Shown here one piece after another: positions 36,161 to 47,646 of a stretch of 64,000 nucleotides of DNA. This stretch comes from Silene latifolia (Eukaryota; Streptophyta; Magnoliopsida; Caryophyllales; Caryophyllaceae), in the NCBI RefSeq assembly GCF_048544455.1, contig NC_133538.1, positions 37,883,469 to 37,947,468 of the forward strand, written 5' to 3'. Both the position numbers and the translations under genes were made by a program. Numbering within the stretch: the first letter of the stretch is position 1; each line of letters begins with the position of its first letter. The notes under the pieces were generated by a model. It was not told where the DNA came from and did not search any database. It worked only from the letters and a program-made list of their open reading frames with translations.

Positions 36161-36489
36161 CTTACACTCCATTTTATGAACTTCAAAAAAACAATTACAG
36201 ATCTGAGGTTAGTGACGAGTGACGGTTTTAAATCTGAAAAAAATATATATATTGAAAATAAACTAAACCAAAAACACCACCACCAATGATCAAACAACCA
36301 AACAACACCAACAATAACCAAAAAATACCAAAGTTGGAAAATAAAATAATAATAATAAAATTTATGCTCCATGTAAAATAATATAAGAGATCTGAAAAAA
36401 TAAAAAAAACAAAACAAAAAAACGAAACTAGATATGAAAAGGAAAATGACAAAAGAACACCACACCACCACACACAACCACCACTCAGC
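36161..36489. other. Non-coding spacer
   Basis: A-rich and AC-rich sequence. Minus-strand Phe-rich frames (36085-36491) come from A runs and are not called as genes. Confidence 0.5.
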
Positions 36490-36557
36490 ATCTTTATAAT
36501 ACCACGATTTTCTGGTCCTTAGTTACTCGGTAGAGTAAGTGGAACTCGACCGTGTAG
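36490..36557. mobile_element. Chromovirus-type LTR debris, left of Retand-like element
   Basis: TTTTCTGGTCCTTAGTTACTCGGTAGAGTAAG... resembles the ACTCGG-YCGAGT-bearing LTR sequence to the right of the Retand-like element (47318-47646). The two pieces probably belonged to related or the same LTR before insertion. Tentative. Confidence 0.4.
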
Positions 36558-36562
36558 GTTGT

Positions 36563-37223
36563 TGTTTGGGCTAAAAAATAACACAATAAAGAGAAGGCCC
36601 ATTTGATAAAATAATGGATTGTGGAAGGAGTGATAAGGAGGAAGAGATCCCGTGATTAAATAAAGCGTGGAGAAAGGGAATGGGTCGGCACGCACGAAGG
36701 AGAAGACTGAAGCCCATCAGAGGAGGCGTCTGGGATTAGGAAAGGGGGAGTCAGGGAGATGTCAGGGAGATCAGGGAGAATTGAGGGAGACGACCAAACA
36801 TGGAAAGAGTTATTATGGAAGTTATATTCCCTTTCCATAATCAAGGTAGGACATGCCTAGGGTTCTTACCCTATAAATAGCGAAGGAAGCAATCGAAGAA
36901 GGAGAGACATTCATTCATACACACATCCACACGCATACATCTGAGATCTCATCAACACGATACCTCGCGTCAGCAAGAATAGCATTACTATACAATTGTA
37001 ATCATCCTCCCATTCGAGAATAGTGCAATATTTGGCAGGGTACCGTCCCTCCCGCGGTTGTTCCCACATTGGGTTTTCCGGTCACCAAATCTTACGTGTC
37101 AATTTATATTTTATTACTTTATTTCCCTATTTATACGTCGACATACGAACAATCATTCAATCAACCAACGAGTAAGACCACATTGACCCGAATCAACTAA
37201 TTCGGTAAAAAAATACCTAAACA
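36563..37223 (+). repeat. Retand-like 5' LTR
   Basis: Starts TGTTTGGGCTAAAAAATAAC and ends TACCTAAACA, 661 bp. A TATA box CTATAAATAG lies at 36871-36880, so transcripts should start near 36905. The 5-bp duplication GTTGT lies just outside. Confidence 0.92.
36871..36880 (+). promoter_or_regulatory. TATA box of Retand-like 5' LTR
   Basis: CTATAAATAG after GGTTCTTACC is conserved in the 3' LTR (46960-46969), about 300 bp into the LTR. Confidence 0.75.
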
Positions 37224-37226
37224 GTT

Positions 37227-37244
37227 TGGCGCCCACCGTGGGGC
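37227..37244 (+). promoter_or_regulatory. Primer-binding site of Retand-like element
   Basis: TGGCGCCCACCGTGGGGC starts three bases after the 5' LTR. TGGCGCC begins with the complement of a tRNA CCA end. I do not name the tRNA. Confidence 0.7.
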
Positions 37245-37280
37245 ATTGTGGTCGTCAATTGTTGATAGTCTAAATACACA

Positions 37281-39086
37281 ATGGATAAGCAAGCATCGGA
37301 CGCTATGTCAGGGAGCAGACAACCGTCGTCACCACACACTTCTACTCAACATCCAGCATCAACAGTGGCAACACAGGCTCCCGGACATACCTCGCGAACA
37401 ACACCAACAACAAAAACCTCTCTACCTTCTAAGACTCCTGTTGTCACAACCCAAGCCAGATCAGATAAGGGGGCAGCAAGCTCAGGCCTCACCCCACCAC
37501 CTAGTCCCACACAAATCTTGCTCACTGGCGTGGAGAACCTCCATAAAGCCATGGAAAACATGAGAGAAGACCAGAAGAAAGCAGAAGCTGAAGCAAGGAA
37601 GAGGGACAGAGAGCTCTGGGCACATATAGACTTCCTGAAACAGCAGTCTGCCACCCCGACGAGCAGGGCAGGGGAAGGAAGGTCTCCACTAGTATATCTG
37701 ACACATGGGGCATCAGGCAGCAGGAATCCACTTCGACAGATACCAGCCGAACTGGTAACAAGGTTGGATCTAACTACGGTACCAACAGATGGAAGAATAA
37801 CCCCACAAGGGCTGGGATACCTCACACCAGACACCTGGCCATTAGCCAGCCGTACGGAGACACAAACGGGTGGCATCCCTGTCAGCAGTTTCGCAGCAGC
37901 TGATCAGACACCTGGGGCAGGGTCCGAGTGGAGCCAACAAGTGAACTGGCAGCAGCGGACATTCGTTACTTCAACCCCCTAGCTGCTGGAACACATCAGA
38001 ACCTTCAAGAGCTCGGGTCAGGAGGCAGTATATTGAACCAGCAGGAAGCCGATAGGCGGACCCCATATTCAGGAAGCATAACAAATCAGTAGTACTTGGA
38101 GCTAAAAGAAATACGAGCAGGTCCTGTGGTCGCCACCCCACTCGAGAAAGCAGCACTAGACAGCTATGCCGACTCACCATTCGTGGACACCATATCCATC
38201 ACGGCCATGCCAAAAGGATTCACAAATCCAAATATGCCTCTCTTTGACAGTACATCAGATCCCTTTGACCATATAAGCCAGTACAAGCAGAAAATGATGA
38301 CAGTAACAGCCGTAGGGCAAGTCAAGGAGGCTTGCATGTGCAAGGGATTTGGATCCACCTTAACAGGACCGGCACTTCGATGGTTTGTGAGCCTGCCCAA
38401 CAGGTCGATATCCACATTTGCTGAATTAGTGAACGAATTCACTAAACAATTTGCAAGCAGCAGGAAGCCGCAGAAGCATGCAGGAGACCTGTACAGAATC
38501 GTCCAGGGGGCAGGAGAGACCATTGAAGAATACAATACTAGGTTCAACAATGAGAAGGTAGCAGTACGAGAGTGCGACGTCACGACAGCAGTAGAAGCCT
38601 TCAGAAGAGGCCTCCACCATGACTCCAACCTATACAAGCAACTGGCTATGCATCCCAGGCCATAGCTTTGAGGCAGTACAAGAAAAGGCAGCTGCCGCAA
38701 TCAGACTAGAAGAAGATATCCTAGCTAGAGCCAGCCTACCTAATACACCAAGTGTTTCTAGTACCTCAGCCGTGGAGAAATCAGGAAGAAAGCAAACCAC
38801 CAGCAAGAAGGACGAGAGATACAGACCATATGGAATGGGAGTAAACAGAATCGAGGAAAATCAGCAACTCCCTACTCTGGAAGAATATGGATTCACCACG
38901 GGCATCGGAGGCATCCTGAAAGCACTCAGGGAGATGGGAGATAGGGTAAGGTGGCCTAAGCCACCAGTAGAAGAGCAGGCATGGCAAAATGATAGCAAGA
39001 AGAAGTGTGAATTCCATCGTGATGTGGGGCATAACACTGAAGACTGTTACACACTACGAAGAGAGATCAAGCGCCTGTACGAATAA
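37281..39086 (+). pseudogene. Retand-like gag, frameshifted
   Basis: Three frames form one decayed gag. The N-terminal frame (37281-37982) starts MDKQASDAMS and is Ser/Thr/Pro-rich with a helical DQKKAEAEARKRDRELW segment. The middle frame (38096-38665) holds the retrotransposon gag capsid: ALRWFVSLPNRSISTFAELV and DLYRIVQGAGETIEEYNTRF. The C-terminal frame (38619-39086) ends with CEFHRDVGHNTEDC, a zinc-knuckle-like C/H/H/C cluster of Tat GAGs. Stops or frameshifts lie near 37980 and 38660. GAG would form the particle and package the RNA. Confidence 0.85.
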
Positions 39087-39164
39087 GGAGAACTAAGCCA
39101 CCTATTACCACGTGGGGGCAAGCAGCAGGATAAGGTAGGCTCCGCAAACCCTGCAAATCCACCT

Positions 39165-39790
39165 ATGTGCACCAAAATCATAAACGTGATAACAGGCGGC
39201 TCAGACCTAAGTGGGCTGACATACTCAGCAGCTAAAAGACGCGCTACCGAGACCAAAGGAGATAGGCCAGCAAATTCTTGCAGAATTTCTCACAGCGACT
39301 TACCAGCTGTCAGCTTTGATGAAGGAGATACGTACGACGAACGAGAGCATCATGACGCACTTATTATCACTCTATCAATGACCAATTGCACAGTTAGAAA
39401 GGTCCTGGTAGATACAGGTAGCTCGGTCAACCTGATCTTGCTAAAGACCATAGAAAACATTGGATTCAGCGAGAAGGATTTGTAGAAGAAGACTATTCCG
39501 CTAGTAGGCTTCAAGGGGAGACAACCAACTCACTAGGCGAGATAGTTATACCAACCTATGTGGGAGGAGTCAACAAGCAAGTCAGGTATCGGGTTATAGA
39601 CGGACCATCCACCTACAATGTCATTTTGGGAAGGCCATGGGTACACCAGATGAAAGCAGTCCCTTCAACATATCACCAATGCATAAAGTTCCCCACACCA
39701 TGGGGAGTAGAGACAATAAGAGGAGATCAGGAGGAAGCTAGAGACTGCTATAAGAAGGCACTAAAGTGCACTGTCAGCCCTCCCACATAG
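39165..39790 (+). pseudogene. Aspartic protease domain, Retand-like
   Basis: [12 protein letters not shown] carries the catalytic DTG of retropepsin. Further on, [30 protein letters not shown] is the flap and C-terminal part typical of Tat elements. A stop and frame break at 39483-39560 separate the two halves. It would cut the Gag-Pol polyprotein. Confidence 0.85.
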
Positions 39791-39952
39791 CAATTACAAA
39801 AGCAGTCCGACCAGGACGAATACATCAAGCCCCCGGCAGAAGAACTAGACCAAATCAACCTGGACAAGCTGCACCCAGAAAGAACTGTGCTAATCGGAGT
39901 AGGATGCACAGGAAGCTTGAGGTAACAACTAATAAAATTCCTGTAGGATAAC

Positions 39953-41408
39953 ATGTATTGTTTCGCATGGTCACACGATGACATGATAGGAATAGATCCG
40001 TCCATCATAACGCATAATCTTAGTGTGGACCCAAAGTGTAAACCCGTCCAGCAGAGAAGAAGAAAGTTCGTAGCAGAAAGAAACAAGGTGATCAACCAAG
40101 AGGTAGATAGTCTGCTGGCAGCAAAGAAAATAAGAGAAGTAAAATATCCAGAATGGCTGTCTAACGTGGTGGTGGTGCCCAAGAAGAATGGAAAATGGAG
40201 AGTATGTGTGGACTTCACCGACCTCAACAAGGCATGCTCTAAAGATCCCTTCCCACTGTCTCATATTGACGCAATGGTAGATGCGACAGCTGGACATGAG
40301 ATGTTGACATTCCTGGACGCATGGAGTGGATACAATCAGATAAAGATGGATCCTGCAGATCAAGAGAAGACGACATTTATGTCTGAAAGAGGAATATATT
40401 GCTACAACGTCATGCCATTCGGCCTAAAGAATGCAGGCTTCACATATCAAAGGTTGGTTAACCGCATGTTCAAAGAGCAGATAGGAAGAACTATGGAGGT
40501 ATATATTGATGACATGGTGGTAAAATCAGAAAAAGTCAAGGACCACATGCGACACCTGGTAGAAACATTCAGCACCCTGAGGGAGTACAAAATGAAGCTA
40601 AATCCATCTCAATGCACCTTTGGAGTATCCTCTGGCAAATTCTTCGGCTACATTGTAACTCAAAGAGGGATAGAAGCTAGCATCGAGCAGATCAAAGCCG
40701 TCTTACAACTGGAGTCACCTGAAAAGCCTAAGGATGTTCAAAGACTAGCTAGAAAGGTAGCAGCCTTAAGCAGATTCATCTCAAGATCGTCAGATAAGTG
40801 CAGGCTATTTTACGACATACTGAGAAAGAGCCAGAAGTTTGAGTGGACCGCGGATCACGAGCAAGCCTTCAGAGAGCTGAAACACTACCTCAGTAGCCCA
40901 CCACTGTTGTCAAAGTCGGGGCCAGGAGAACCACTATTCATATACCTGGCCGTCACAGAGGTGGCAGTGAGCGCTGCTCCGGTCGTAGAGCCGAAAAGGA
41001 GCGAAAAACCAGATGTACTACGTAAGAAAGTCTCTGCTGCCGGCAGAGACCTGGTACACATCTCTTGAAAAGTTAGTATTAGCACTGGTAGTAGCATCTC
41101 GCAAACTGCACCCCTATTTTGAGTCCCACACTATATATGTTGTGACCAACTACCCACTGAAATCTATCATGAGGAAGCCTGAATTGTCAGGCAGAATGTC
41201 AAAGTGGTCTGTACACCTCAGTGGATACGATATCCAGTATGACCCGAGAACAGCAATCAAATCGCAAGCATTGGCCGACTTTGTGTCAGACTTCAGCCCA
41301 GCCATCCAAAATCTCGCAGATGAGGAAATCCTCACCTTAGAGGGGAGCAAGGAGGCAGAGGTTTGGCAGATGTATATTGACGGAGCCTCCAACCAAAGGG
41401 GGGCATGA
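39953..41408 (+). pseudogene. Reverse transcriptase and RNase H, Retand-like
   Basis: The RT frame (39953-41068) shows WRVCVDFTDLN (residues 82-92), FLDAWSGYNQI with the first catalytic Asp at 122, MPFGLKNA (154-161) and YIDDM (184-188) with the Asp pair. Ty3/gypsy elements usually have YVDDM or YIDDM, so the site looks intact. The frame breaks near 41010, where RNase H would begin (FIYLAVTEVAVSAAPV, then TWYTSLEKLVLALVVASRKL in the 41013-41408 frame). It ends at MYIDGASNQRGA followed by TGA. Confidence 0.9.
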
Positions 41409-41966
41409 GTAGGGTTAATCCTGCGCTCACCACAGGGAGACCTGATAACATAAGCGGTGAGATGTGAATTCAAGGCAACAAACAATGAAATAGAGTACGA
41501 GGCCTTGATATTAGGAATGAAGCTAGCCCTGGAGTTAGGGGTCAGGCACCTGCGCATATCCAGTGACTCTCTACTAATAGTCAATCACGTGAATGATGAG
41601 TTTATAGGGAGAGATTCGAAAATGATTGCATACCTAAAAGTAGCAAAGGAGTTAAAACAGAAATTCGAAACTTGCAAGCTTAAACAGATCCCCAGAGATC
41701 AGAATGTGGAAGCAGATGCCTTAGAAACTATGGGGGCAACATTCAAACCAACAAAACTATCCAGCATTCCAATAGCACACATGCTAGAACCTTCCATCCA
41801 GAAGGCTGATGGGATAGATAAAGGGGAACTGGAGGATTCACAGAACGGGGAAGGAGTCCAGGCAGTTACAGAGGAAGGTGAGAACTCTCAGCCAACCGGT
41901 CAGCCGCCTGACCAAACAATCGAACAGGCAGATGATAGGGATTGGCGCACACCTTACCTAGACTAG
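41387..41966 (+). pseudogene. Second (archaeal-type) RNase H, Tat lineage
   Basis: The domain spans the break at 41408: YIDGASNQRGA with its Asp, then FKATNNEIEYEALILGMKLA with the Glu, and SDSLLIVNHVNDEF with the next Asp. IPRDQNVEADALETMG closes it. A second RNase H after the retroviral one is specific to Tat-lineage elements. The tail is acidic and Gln-rich (EEGENSQPTGQPPDQT). Stops at 41408 and 41966 break continuity. Confidence 0.85.
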
Positions 41967-42002
41967 CTGCATCATAACAAGCTACCAGATGACAAGAAGG
42001 AA

Positions 42003-43171
42003 GTGAGGGCTTTCAGAGTGAAGGCCTCCACGTTCATACTTATTGACGATATACTATTTAGAAAATCACTGGCAGGCCTCTACTTACGGTGCCTGGACAA
42101 GAAAGAAGCACAGACTGTGTTACATGCTCTCCACAGTGGCGAATGTGGAAACCATGCAGGGGCAGAAGTCTGGCAAATAAAGCCCTCAGGCAGGGATACT
42201 ACTGGCCTACAATGAAGGCAGATGCAGCAGAATATGCACGTAAATGTGACGCCTGCCAGCGCTCAGCACCAATGATCCATCAGCCAGCAGAACCCTTGCA
42301 CACCATCATTTCTCCCTGGCCATTCATGGCACGGGGCATGGACATAGTAGGACCTATGCCAAGAGCCACAGGAAACAGGACGTGGATGCTAGCAATGACA
42401 GATTACTTCTCCAAATGGATAGAGGGAGAAGCATTCACAGAAGTAAAGGACAAACAAGTCATTTCGTTTATAAAACTAAACATCATTTGCAGGTTTGGTA
42501 TCCCATCAGAAATCATATGTGACAATGGCTCACAATTCATCTCCAACGATACCGAGGGATACTGTGCCAGGTGGACCATCACCCTAAAAAAGTCAGCACC
42601 CAGGACTCCAAAATCCAATGGGCAAGCTGAGTCCAGTAACAAAATAATCATAGACAATCTGAGAAGGAGGTTACAGGAGTTAGGAGGAAAGTGGGCAGAT
42701 GAATTGCCACTGGTATTATGGTCAGACAGAACGACACCAAAAGTAGCAACAGGTCAAACACCCTTCAGCCTGGTGTTTGGCGCAGAAGCAGTCATTCCAT
42801 CAGACGTTCTAGTTCCCACTCACAGGTATGAACGTATGACAGGGGAACTGAAAAATGCAGAGATGGTTAGAAGCCTGAACACAATTGACGAGCTGCGAGC
42901 AAGCGTACAAATCCGTCTAGCTGCCTACAAACAGTCAGTGGCTAGGAGTTACAACAAGAATATCAAAGTCAGGCTCCTGGAGGTAGGAGACCTCGTCCTC
43001 CGAGAGGTGTTTCAGAACACTAAGAATCGAAAAGCACGCAAATTCGCCTACAAATGGGCAGGACCATACCAGGTAGAAGGAGTTGTTGGCCATGGTGCAT
43101 ACAGACTGATGACTATGGACGGTCAAATCATACAACGCCCATGGAACATACTTCACCTGAAGAGATATTAG
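42003..43171 (+). pseudogene. Integrase, Retand-like
   Basis: HSGECGNHAG (about 42130-42160) gives the zinc-binding His pair and CDACQRSAP (residues 53-61 of the 42089 frame) the Cys pair. The catalytic core has D85 (GMDIVGP), D145 (CDNGSQF) and E181 (NGQAESS), with the usual 35-residue gap between D145 and E181, so the triad is preserved. A frame change near 42200 separates the zinc finger from the core. The C-terminal part has WAGPYQVEGVVGHGAYRL, a typical beta-barrel end. No chromodomain is present, as expected for Tat. Confidence 0.9.
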
Positions 43172-43840
43172 TTTTAATAATAAGTAGATTTTAGCCTTCA
43201 GATGGATGTACTATGAAAAGCCATATTATTTTGAAAATAAAATGAAAATCCGGTAGTAGACATACTGCCAATTTCACTCCTATTTCTGGTGTCTCTAACT
43301 ATTTTTAATTTTAAACTGCTATTAGATGGTGTGGTCTGGTAGCGTCCTGGGACCACAATTGCTCTGGTACCCCATGAGATGGCGACAGGTACTTCACATC
43401 ATTCTAATAGACTTTTCTATTTTCAGGCTTCTCTAGGTACATCACTCTGAATCCTAGTGTCTATGGTACGTTGAAAGGGTATCTAGCAGGACTGTCGACT
43501 GCCAACGCGGGGTGACAAGGCACATGGCACTCCAACATGCTTAACCTATTTTCTCCACAAGGAGCACCCTCACCAGGCGGACTGTGGAACATACGAAAGG
43601 GAGCATGGTTGACAGCTAAACACGCTTACCCAGCTACCCCTGATACCACCCCCTGGACGTAGCTCACTTTAATCGCAATTAATTAGGGCCCCAGCATGCA
43701 TGCACATACATGGAACGTAGGGATTTCTGCGCTACCAGAATCCTACATTGTTCCATTGGTCCTAGAATGACGATAAACTTGCCTAAATTACGCCCAGTTG
43801 TCTTTAAACGTGATGAACACACCTTGCGTCATGAACAAGG
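43172..43840. other. 3' non-coding region of Retand-like element
   Basis: Sequence between integrase and the tandem repeats. No gene is seen. It contains GGTGTGGTCTGGTAGCG-type GC-moderate stretches. Confidence 0.5.
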
Positions 43841-43849
43841 TTAAGTAGT

Positions 43850-44105
43850 CCAAAACTGCGGCATACGCCTAAATCAGCCATCGTGCTGACACGACAGCTA
43901 GCTTAGTCTGAATCAGACTCTTCGGGCTGACCAGACTGGTCTAAATCAGCCTCTCAGGTTGACACGTCCACTCCTCTTTACATTGCGGCATATGCCTAAA
44001 TCAGCCATCAGGCTGAAAACGACAGCTAGCTGAGTCAGAAATTCAGCCTTTTCAGGATCACAAGACTCGCCTAAATCAGCCAGCAGGCTGACACGACAAC
44101 CTCTT
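43850..44105. repeat. Retand-like tandem repeats (CCTAAATCAGCC units)
   Basis: GC(C/A)TA(A)ATCAGCC(A)-type words recur with CAGGCTGACACGAC. Units of roughly 65 bp form two or more larger repeats of about 130 bp: CTGCGGCATACGCCTAAATC at about 43856 and TTGCGGCATATGCCTAAATC at about 43983. Position between integrase and 3' LTR matches the amplified tandem repeats reported for Retand. Confidence 0.75.
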
Positions 44106-44310
44106 AAACTAAGGAAACCTAAAAATGAGTACACAAAATATAAGCTGAAACTTGCCAGAAATTAAGGCAAGGGGCATTCCAAAACGTGGCCAAAATACGG
44201 CCCCTGAGTTCAACCGCCACCCTGGCGGAACAACCAAGAAAAAATTTAAAAACTTACAGGTCTGCCACCTCTGGGCCAGACTGCCAAAAAGTTCATTAAA
44301 AAAAAAATAC

Positions 44311-46301
44311 TTAATTATCGGTCACATTAATGACCTCCACCTCTGGCACCTCCTTTGCCTGCTGACCCCCTGTTTCAGGTACCGCACTAGCTTGCACATC
44401 CACAGCTGCCATAGCTTCCTGAGCTCCGTCAGCAGCACCTTGGGGCATTCCAGCAACTTCCTCAGCTAGCGCAGGAGAATTCACCTCCCCAACTTCATGC
44501 ATCAGCGCACTCAGATCAGGTTGGGTGGAGTAGAGTATCTCCAGCTGTCTCTCCTCCTCCTCTATAGCTTGCTGGGTGGGAGCCTCCTCAAGAGCGGCAC
44601 GCATCCCGCTGATTTTTCCCTGCCAGGAAGCATAGGCGACAACATTGGTGGCCAGGGAGATCAGCTCACTGATCTTCTCATCAGAGCGCTTGAAGGAGTC
44701 CGAGAAGGTGCTGCACACCTCCTGAGTACGGGCCAGCTGATCAGCTCCTTCCTTTAGCTTCTTCTTGGTGACAGCAAGCTCAACCTTCAATTCCACCACG
44801 CGTTCCTTCAGATCAGACCGCTGCTGCGCCAAGTAGGCAATTGTCCCCTTCAGCTCTTGGTTTTTGGCGTTGGTGGCGTAACTGGTGGTCTAAACTATGT
44901 TAATCATCTTCCTATTGTAGGGTGTAGACTGGAGGGTCTGGGGCAGGAACAGTCAGAAGTCAGCAAGAGAAATCAAAGGGTAAAATAAAAAAAGCAGGTA
45001 GAAGACGAAGATCATTCACCATGAAGGCGTTGTGCACGTCATTATCAGCCATCTCCTCTGGAGAAAACTCTGAGAACGTCTCCTTTAGAGGAGGGAAGTG
45101 CAGCTGGTCGATCTCTGGCCAGTATAGTACCTTGTCCACATTCCCAAAACCTTCTGGGAAGTGAGTAATAGTGCCTCCGCTAGCTGAAGCACGAGGACTG
45201 ACAGGAGGAGTAGGCGGATGGCGAGACAACGGATCAACCTCTAAGGGCTCAGGTACAGCAGAACTGGAATACGTAGGAGGAGTCTGAAATGAGGCAGCAG
45301 AAGCACTCCTCTTGGAGGCGCATGCCACGTCAGGACTGGCAGAAGGTCTCTTTCTTTTTGCGCTTTGGAGGATGATTTCTAAAGGATCAACTTTTGAGCC
45401 TGCAAGAAGATATAGTTTCAGGCGTCAAGACAATTAAAACGTTAACAAAAGCTGCAAATTGAAACGATTATGGGAAGCTTAGCAGAAGATATGCTGTGAG
45501 CTGATTGAAGAGGGTTGGAAGAAGAAGCAGGTGAAAAACCAGAAAGCAGGTCAGGGAACTTTCTCTCAGATTCAGGGATATTGAACAATTTGCTGCAGGC
45601 AGGGATCTTGGCACCGATGCGAGTCAGGTCACAAGGGCCTGCAAGAGGACGATGAAGTAAGCTAGTAAGCAGCGAGGTAAATAAATCAGGTGACAGGGAG
45701 GCTACTTACTCGAAGTAATGACCTATTTCTCGAAGTTGTAATCAGCAGGCGGCTGAATGGAGTCCTTCCTCACAAAGAAGAAGTCCTCAAACCATTTCTC
45801 ATCTCGGGATTTGGACACATGCTTGAAGGGAGCCTCTCCACGTCCCCGGAATGAGAACTGGCCCCTACCCAGGGACCTGATGTTGTACATATGGGCCAGT
45901 TCGTCCAGGGAGATGGAATTACCAGTGTTCTGACCAGCGGCCAGGGAGTAGAGGAGAACCCTCCAAACAGCGGCAGAAATTTGTGCCATGGCGAAATTGT
46001 TCGTAAAGATGAAATCTTGGATGAGTTTGGGAAAAGGAAAACGGAGGCCATATTTAAACGGGTACAGGTAAAAACAAACCCATCCGGGACGAAGGGCATC
46101 AGTTTTCTGACCCGGTTCAGGGATGGCAATATCCACCCCGTCACCAAGACCAAGCATGCCCTTGATTGTGGGAATGTCAGCAGAAGTTAAGGCAGAGTCG
46201 CAGTCGTGGGGATAAGTGAAGAGTCCCCGGGAAGGAAAAGTTGGGTCAGGATTGCGGTCAGCGGGTGCAGGGGTTGATGAAGATTGACAGGTTTTACCCA
46301 T
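44311..46301 (-). CDS. Antisense four-exon gene inside Retand-like element
   Basis: Exon 1 (46301 to about 45723) encodes MGKTCQSSST..., then LGLGDGVDIAIP, WVCFYLYPFKYGLRFPFPKL and WRVLLYSLAAGQ. This matches the 'gypsy-type transposase' (Transposase_28) domain found antisense in Tat elements. Exon 2 starts at 45638 after TCTTGCAG (KIPACSKLFNIPESERKFPD). Exon 3 runs about 45399-45020 (SKVDPLEIILQSAKRKR). Exon 4 (44889-44311) is a coiled coil (LKERVVELKVELAVTKKKLK) with an acidic tail ending VEVINVTDN. A TATA box lies at 46484-46490. Frames are open across all four exons, unlike the decayed gag-pol. Despite the domain's name, no transposase activity is known to me. The exon 1 and 2 donors are uncertain. 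Confidence 0.75.
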
Positions 46302-46483
46302 GATGAAGAAAGAGAAGATGGAAATTAAAGGAGAATAGGGGAAGAATACCTGGTGAAAGAGACGGTGGAAAATGGAATAGCAGAGCCGGCGAGGTGAGAG
46401 GAGAGGGAAGTTGAGGGTTTAGGCAGAGTGAGAGTTTTTAGAAATGATTTGGAGTTAATGGAAGTGAAAGGTGGGGGTTGGGG

Positions 46484-46490
46484 TTATAAA
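46484..46490 (-). promoter_or_regulatory. TATA box for the antisense gene
   Basis: Minus-strand TTTATAA lies between CTCTCTC and CCCCAACCCC, about 180 bp before the start codon at 46301. It sits about 160 bp from the 3' LTR, so the antisense gene seems to have its own promoter. Confidence 0.55.
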
Positions 46491-46652
46491 GAAGAGAGAG
46501 GGAGTAGGGTGCGAGAAAAGAGGAGGTCGGCAGCTGACGTGATGGAGCTGCATGAAAAGGAGTGTAAATGACGGCTTAGGGTTTTAGCATTCGATTACGT
46601 AAATTCCTTGCTCGACACCACGAAGCGTACTTCACAAGAAATTTGGGCAAAC

Positions 46653-47312
46653 TGTTTGGGCTAAAAATAGCACAATAAAGAGAAGGCCCATTTGATAAAA
46701 TAATGGATTGTGGAAGGAGTGATAAGGAGGAAGAGAGCCCGTGATTAAATAAAGCGTGGAGAAAGGGAATGGGCCGGCACGCACGCAGGAAAAGACTGAA
46801 GCCCATCAGAGGAGGCATCTGGGATTAGGAAAGGGGGAGTCAGGGAGATGTCAGGGAGATCATGGAGAATTGAGGGAGACGACCAAACAGGGAAAGAGTT
46901 ATTATGGAAGTTATATTCCCTTTCCATAATCAAGGTAGGACATGCCTAGGGTTCTTACCCTATAAATAGACAAGGAAGCAATCGAAGAAGGAGAGACATT
47001 CATTCATATACACATCCACACGCATACATCTGAGATCTCATCAACACGATACCTTGGTTCAGCAAGACTAGCATTACTATACAATTGTAATCATCCTCCC
47101 ATTCGAGAATAGTGCAATATTTGGCAGGGTACCGTCCCTCCCGCGGTTGTTCCCACATTGGGTTTTCCGCGTCACCAAATCTTACGTGTCAATTTATATT
47201 TTCATACTTTATTTCCCTATTTAAACGTCGACATATGAACAAACATTCAATCAACCAATGAGTAAGACCACATTGACCCGAATCAACTAATTCGGTAAAA
47301 AATACCTAAAAA
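46653..47312 (+). repeat. Retand-like 3' LTR
   Basis: 660 bp, starting TGTTTGGGCTAAAAATAGCA and ending TACCTAAAAA, so the terminal CA has mutated to AA. It is followed by the duplication GTTGT. Differences from the 5' LTR number about two dozen (roughly 3-4 percent) by eye. Confidence 0.92.
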
Positions 47313-47317
47313 GTTGT

Positions 47318-47646
47318 TGTGTGACTTTTGGTCCGGTTACTGTCCAGGAGCACTCGGTCAAGTAGTGAGATACTCGGCCGAGTAAGTCGTACTTGGCCGA
47401 GTACCCCAGGTACTCGACCGAGTACTCGGTCTGACGGGTTTATTTCCGCGGTTTTGATTAAAGTGATTAGAGATTATAAATTTCGTATTATCAGTTTACA
47501 AATCATTTTTACAAAACCTAACGACGCCTATCACCTCTCTAATCACCCTAATCACTTCCAAGGCTATTTGATTGATCTTGAGTCTTTATCCGTCTTCTCT
47601 ACATCGATTTCGTTGGTAAGTCACTAGTACCTTGTTTATTAGTTAT
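47318..47646 (+). mobile_element. Chromovirus-type LTR fragment with ACTCGG-YCGAGT palindromes
   Basis: Five copies of TACTCGGCCGAGTA or similar (GTACTTGGCCGAGTACC, GTACTCGACCGAGTACTCGG) occur at 47350-47432. AT-rich LTR-like sequence follows up to the next LTR end at 47647. The Retand-like element interrupts this older LTR. Confidence 0.5.

Larger units (their letters stand above)
36563..47312 (+). mobile_element. Ty3/gypsy Tat-lineage element, Retand-like, both LTRs
   Basis: The 10.75-kb element is flanked by GTTGT (36558-36562 and 47313-47317), with LTRs 36563-37223 and 46653-47312. Internal order: PBS, gag, protease, RT, RNase H, a second archaeal-type RNase H, integrase, tandem repeats, and an antisense four-exon gene. 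The extra RNase H is the mark of the Tat lineage. The tandem repeats and antisense gene are as in Retand/RIRE2-type elements. Many stops and frameshifts mean that it is not autonomous. The LTRs differ at about two dozen positions by eye, so the insertion is not very recent. Confidence 0.9.

Noticed and set aside
36085..36491. Hydrophobic minus-strand frames
   Set aside because: Phe-rich translation of A-rich DNA, not a membrane protein gene.
37346..37876. 176-codon minus-strand frame
   Set aside because: Shadow of the plus-strand gag N-terminal frame, which has GAG context.
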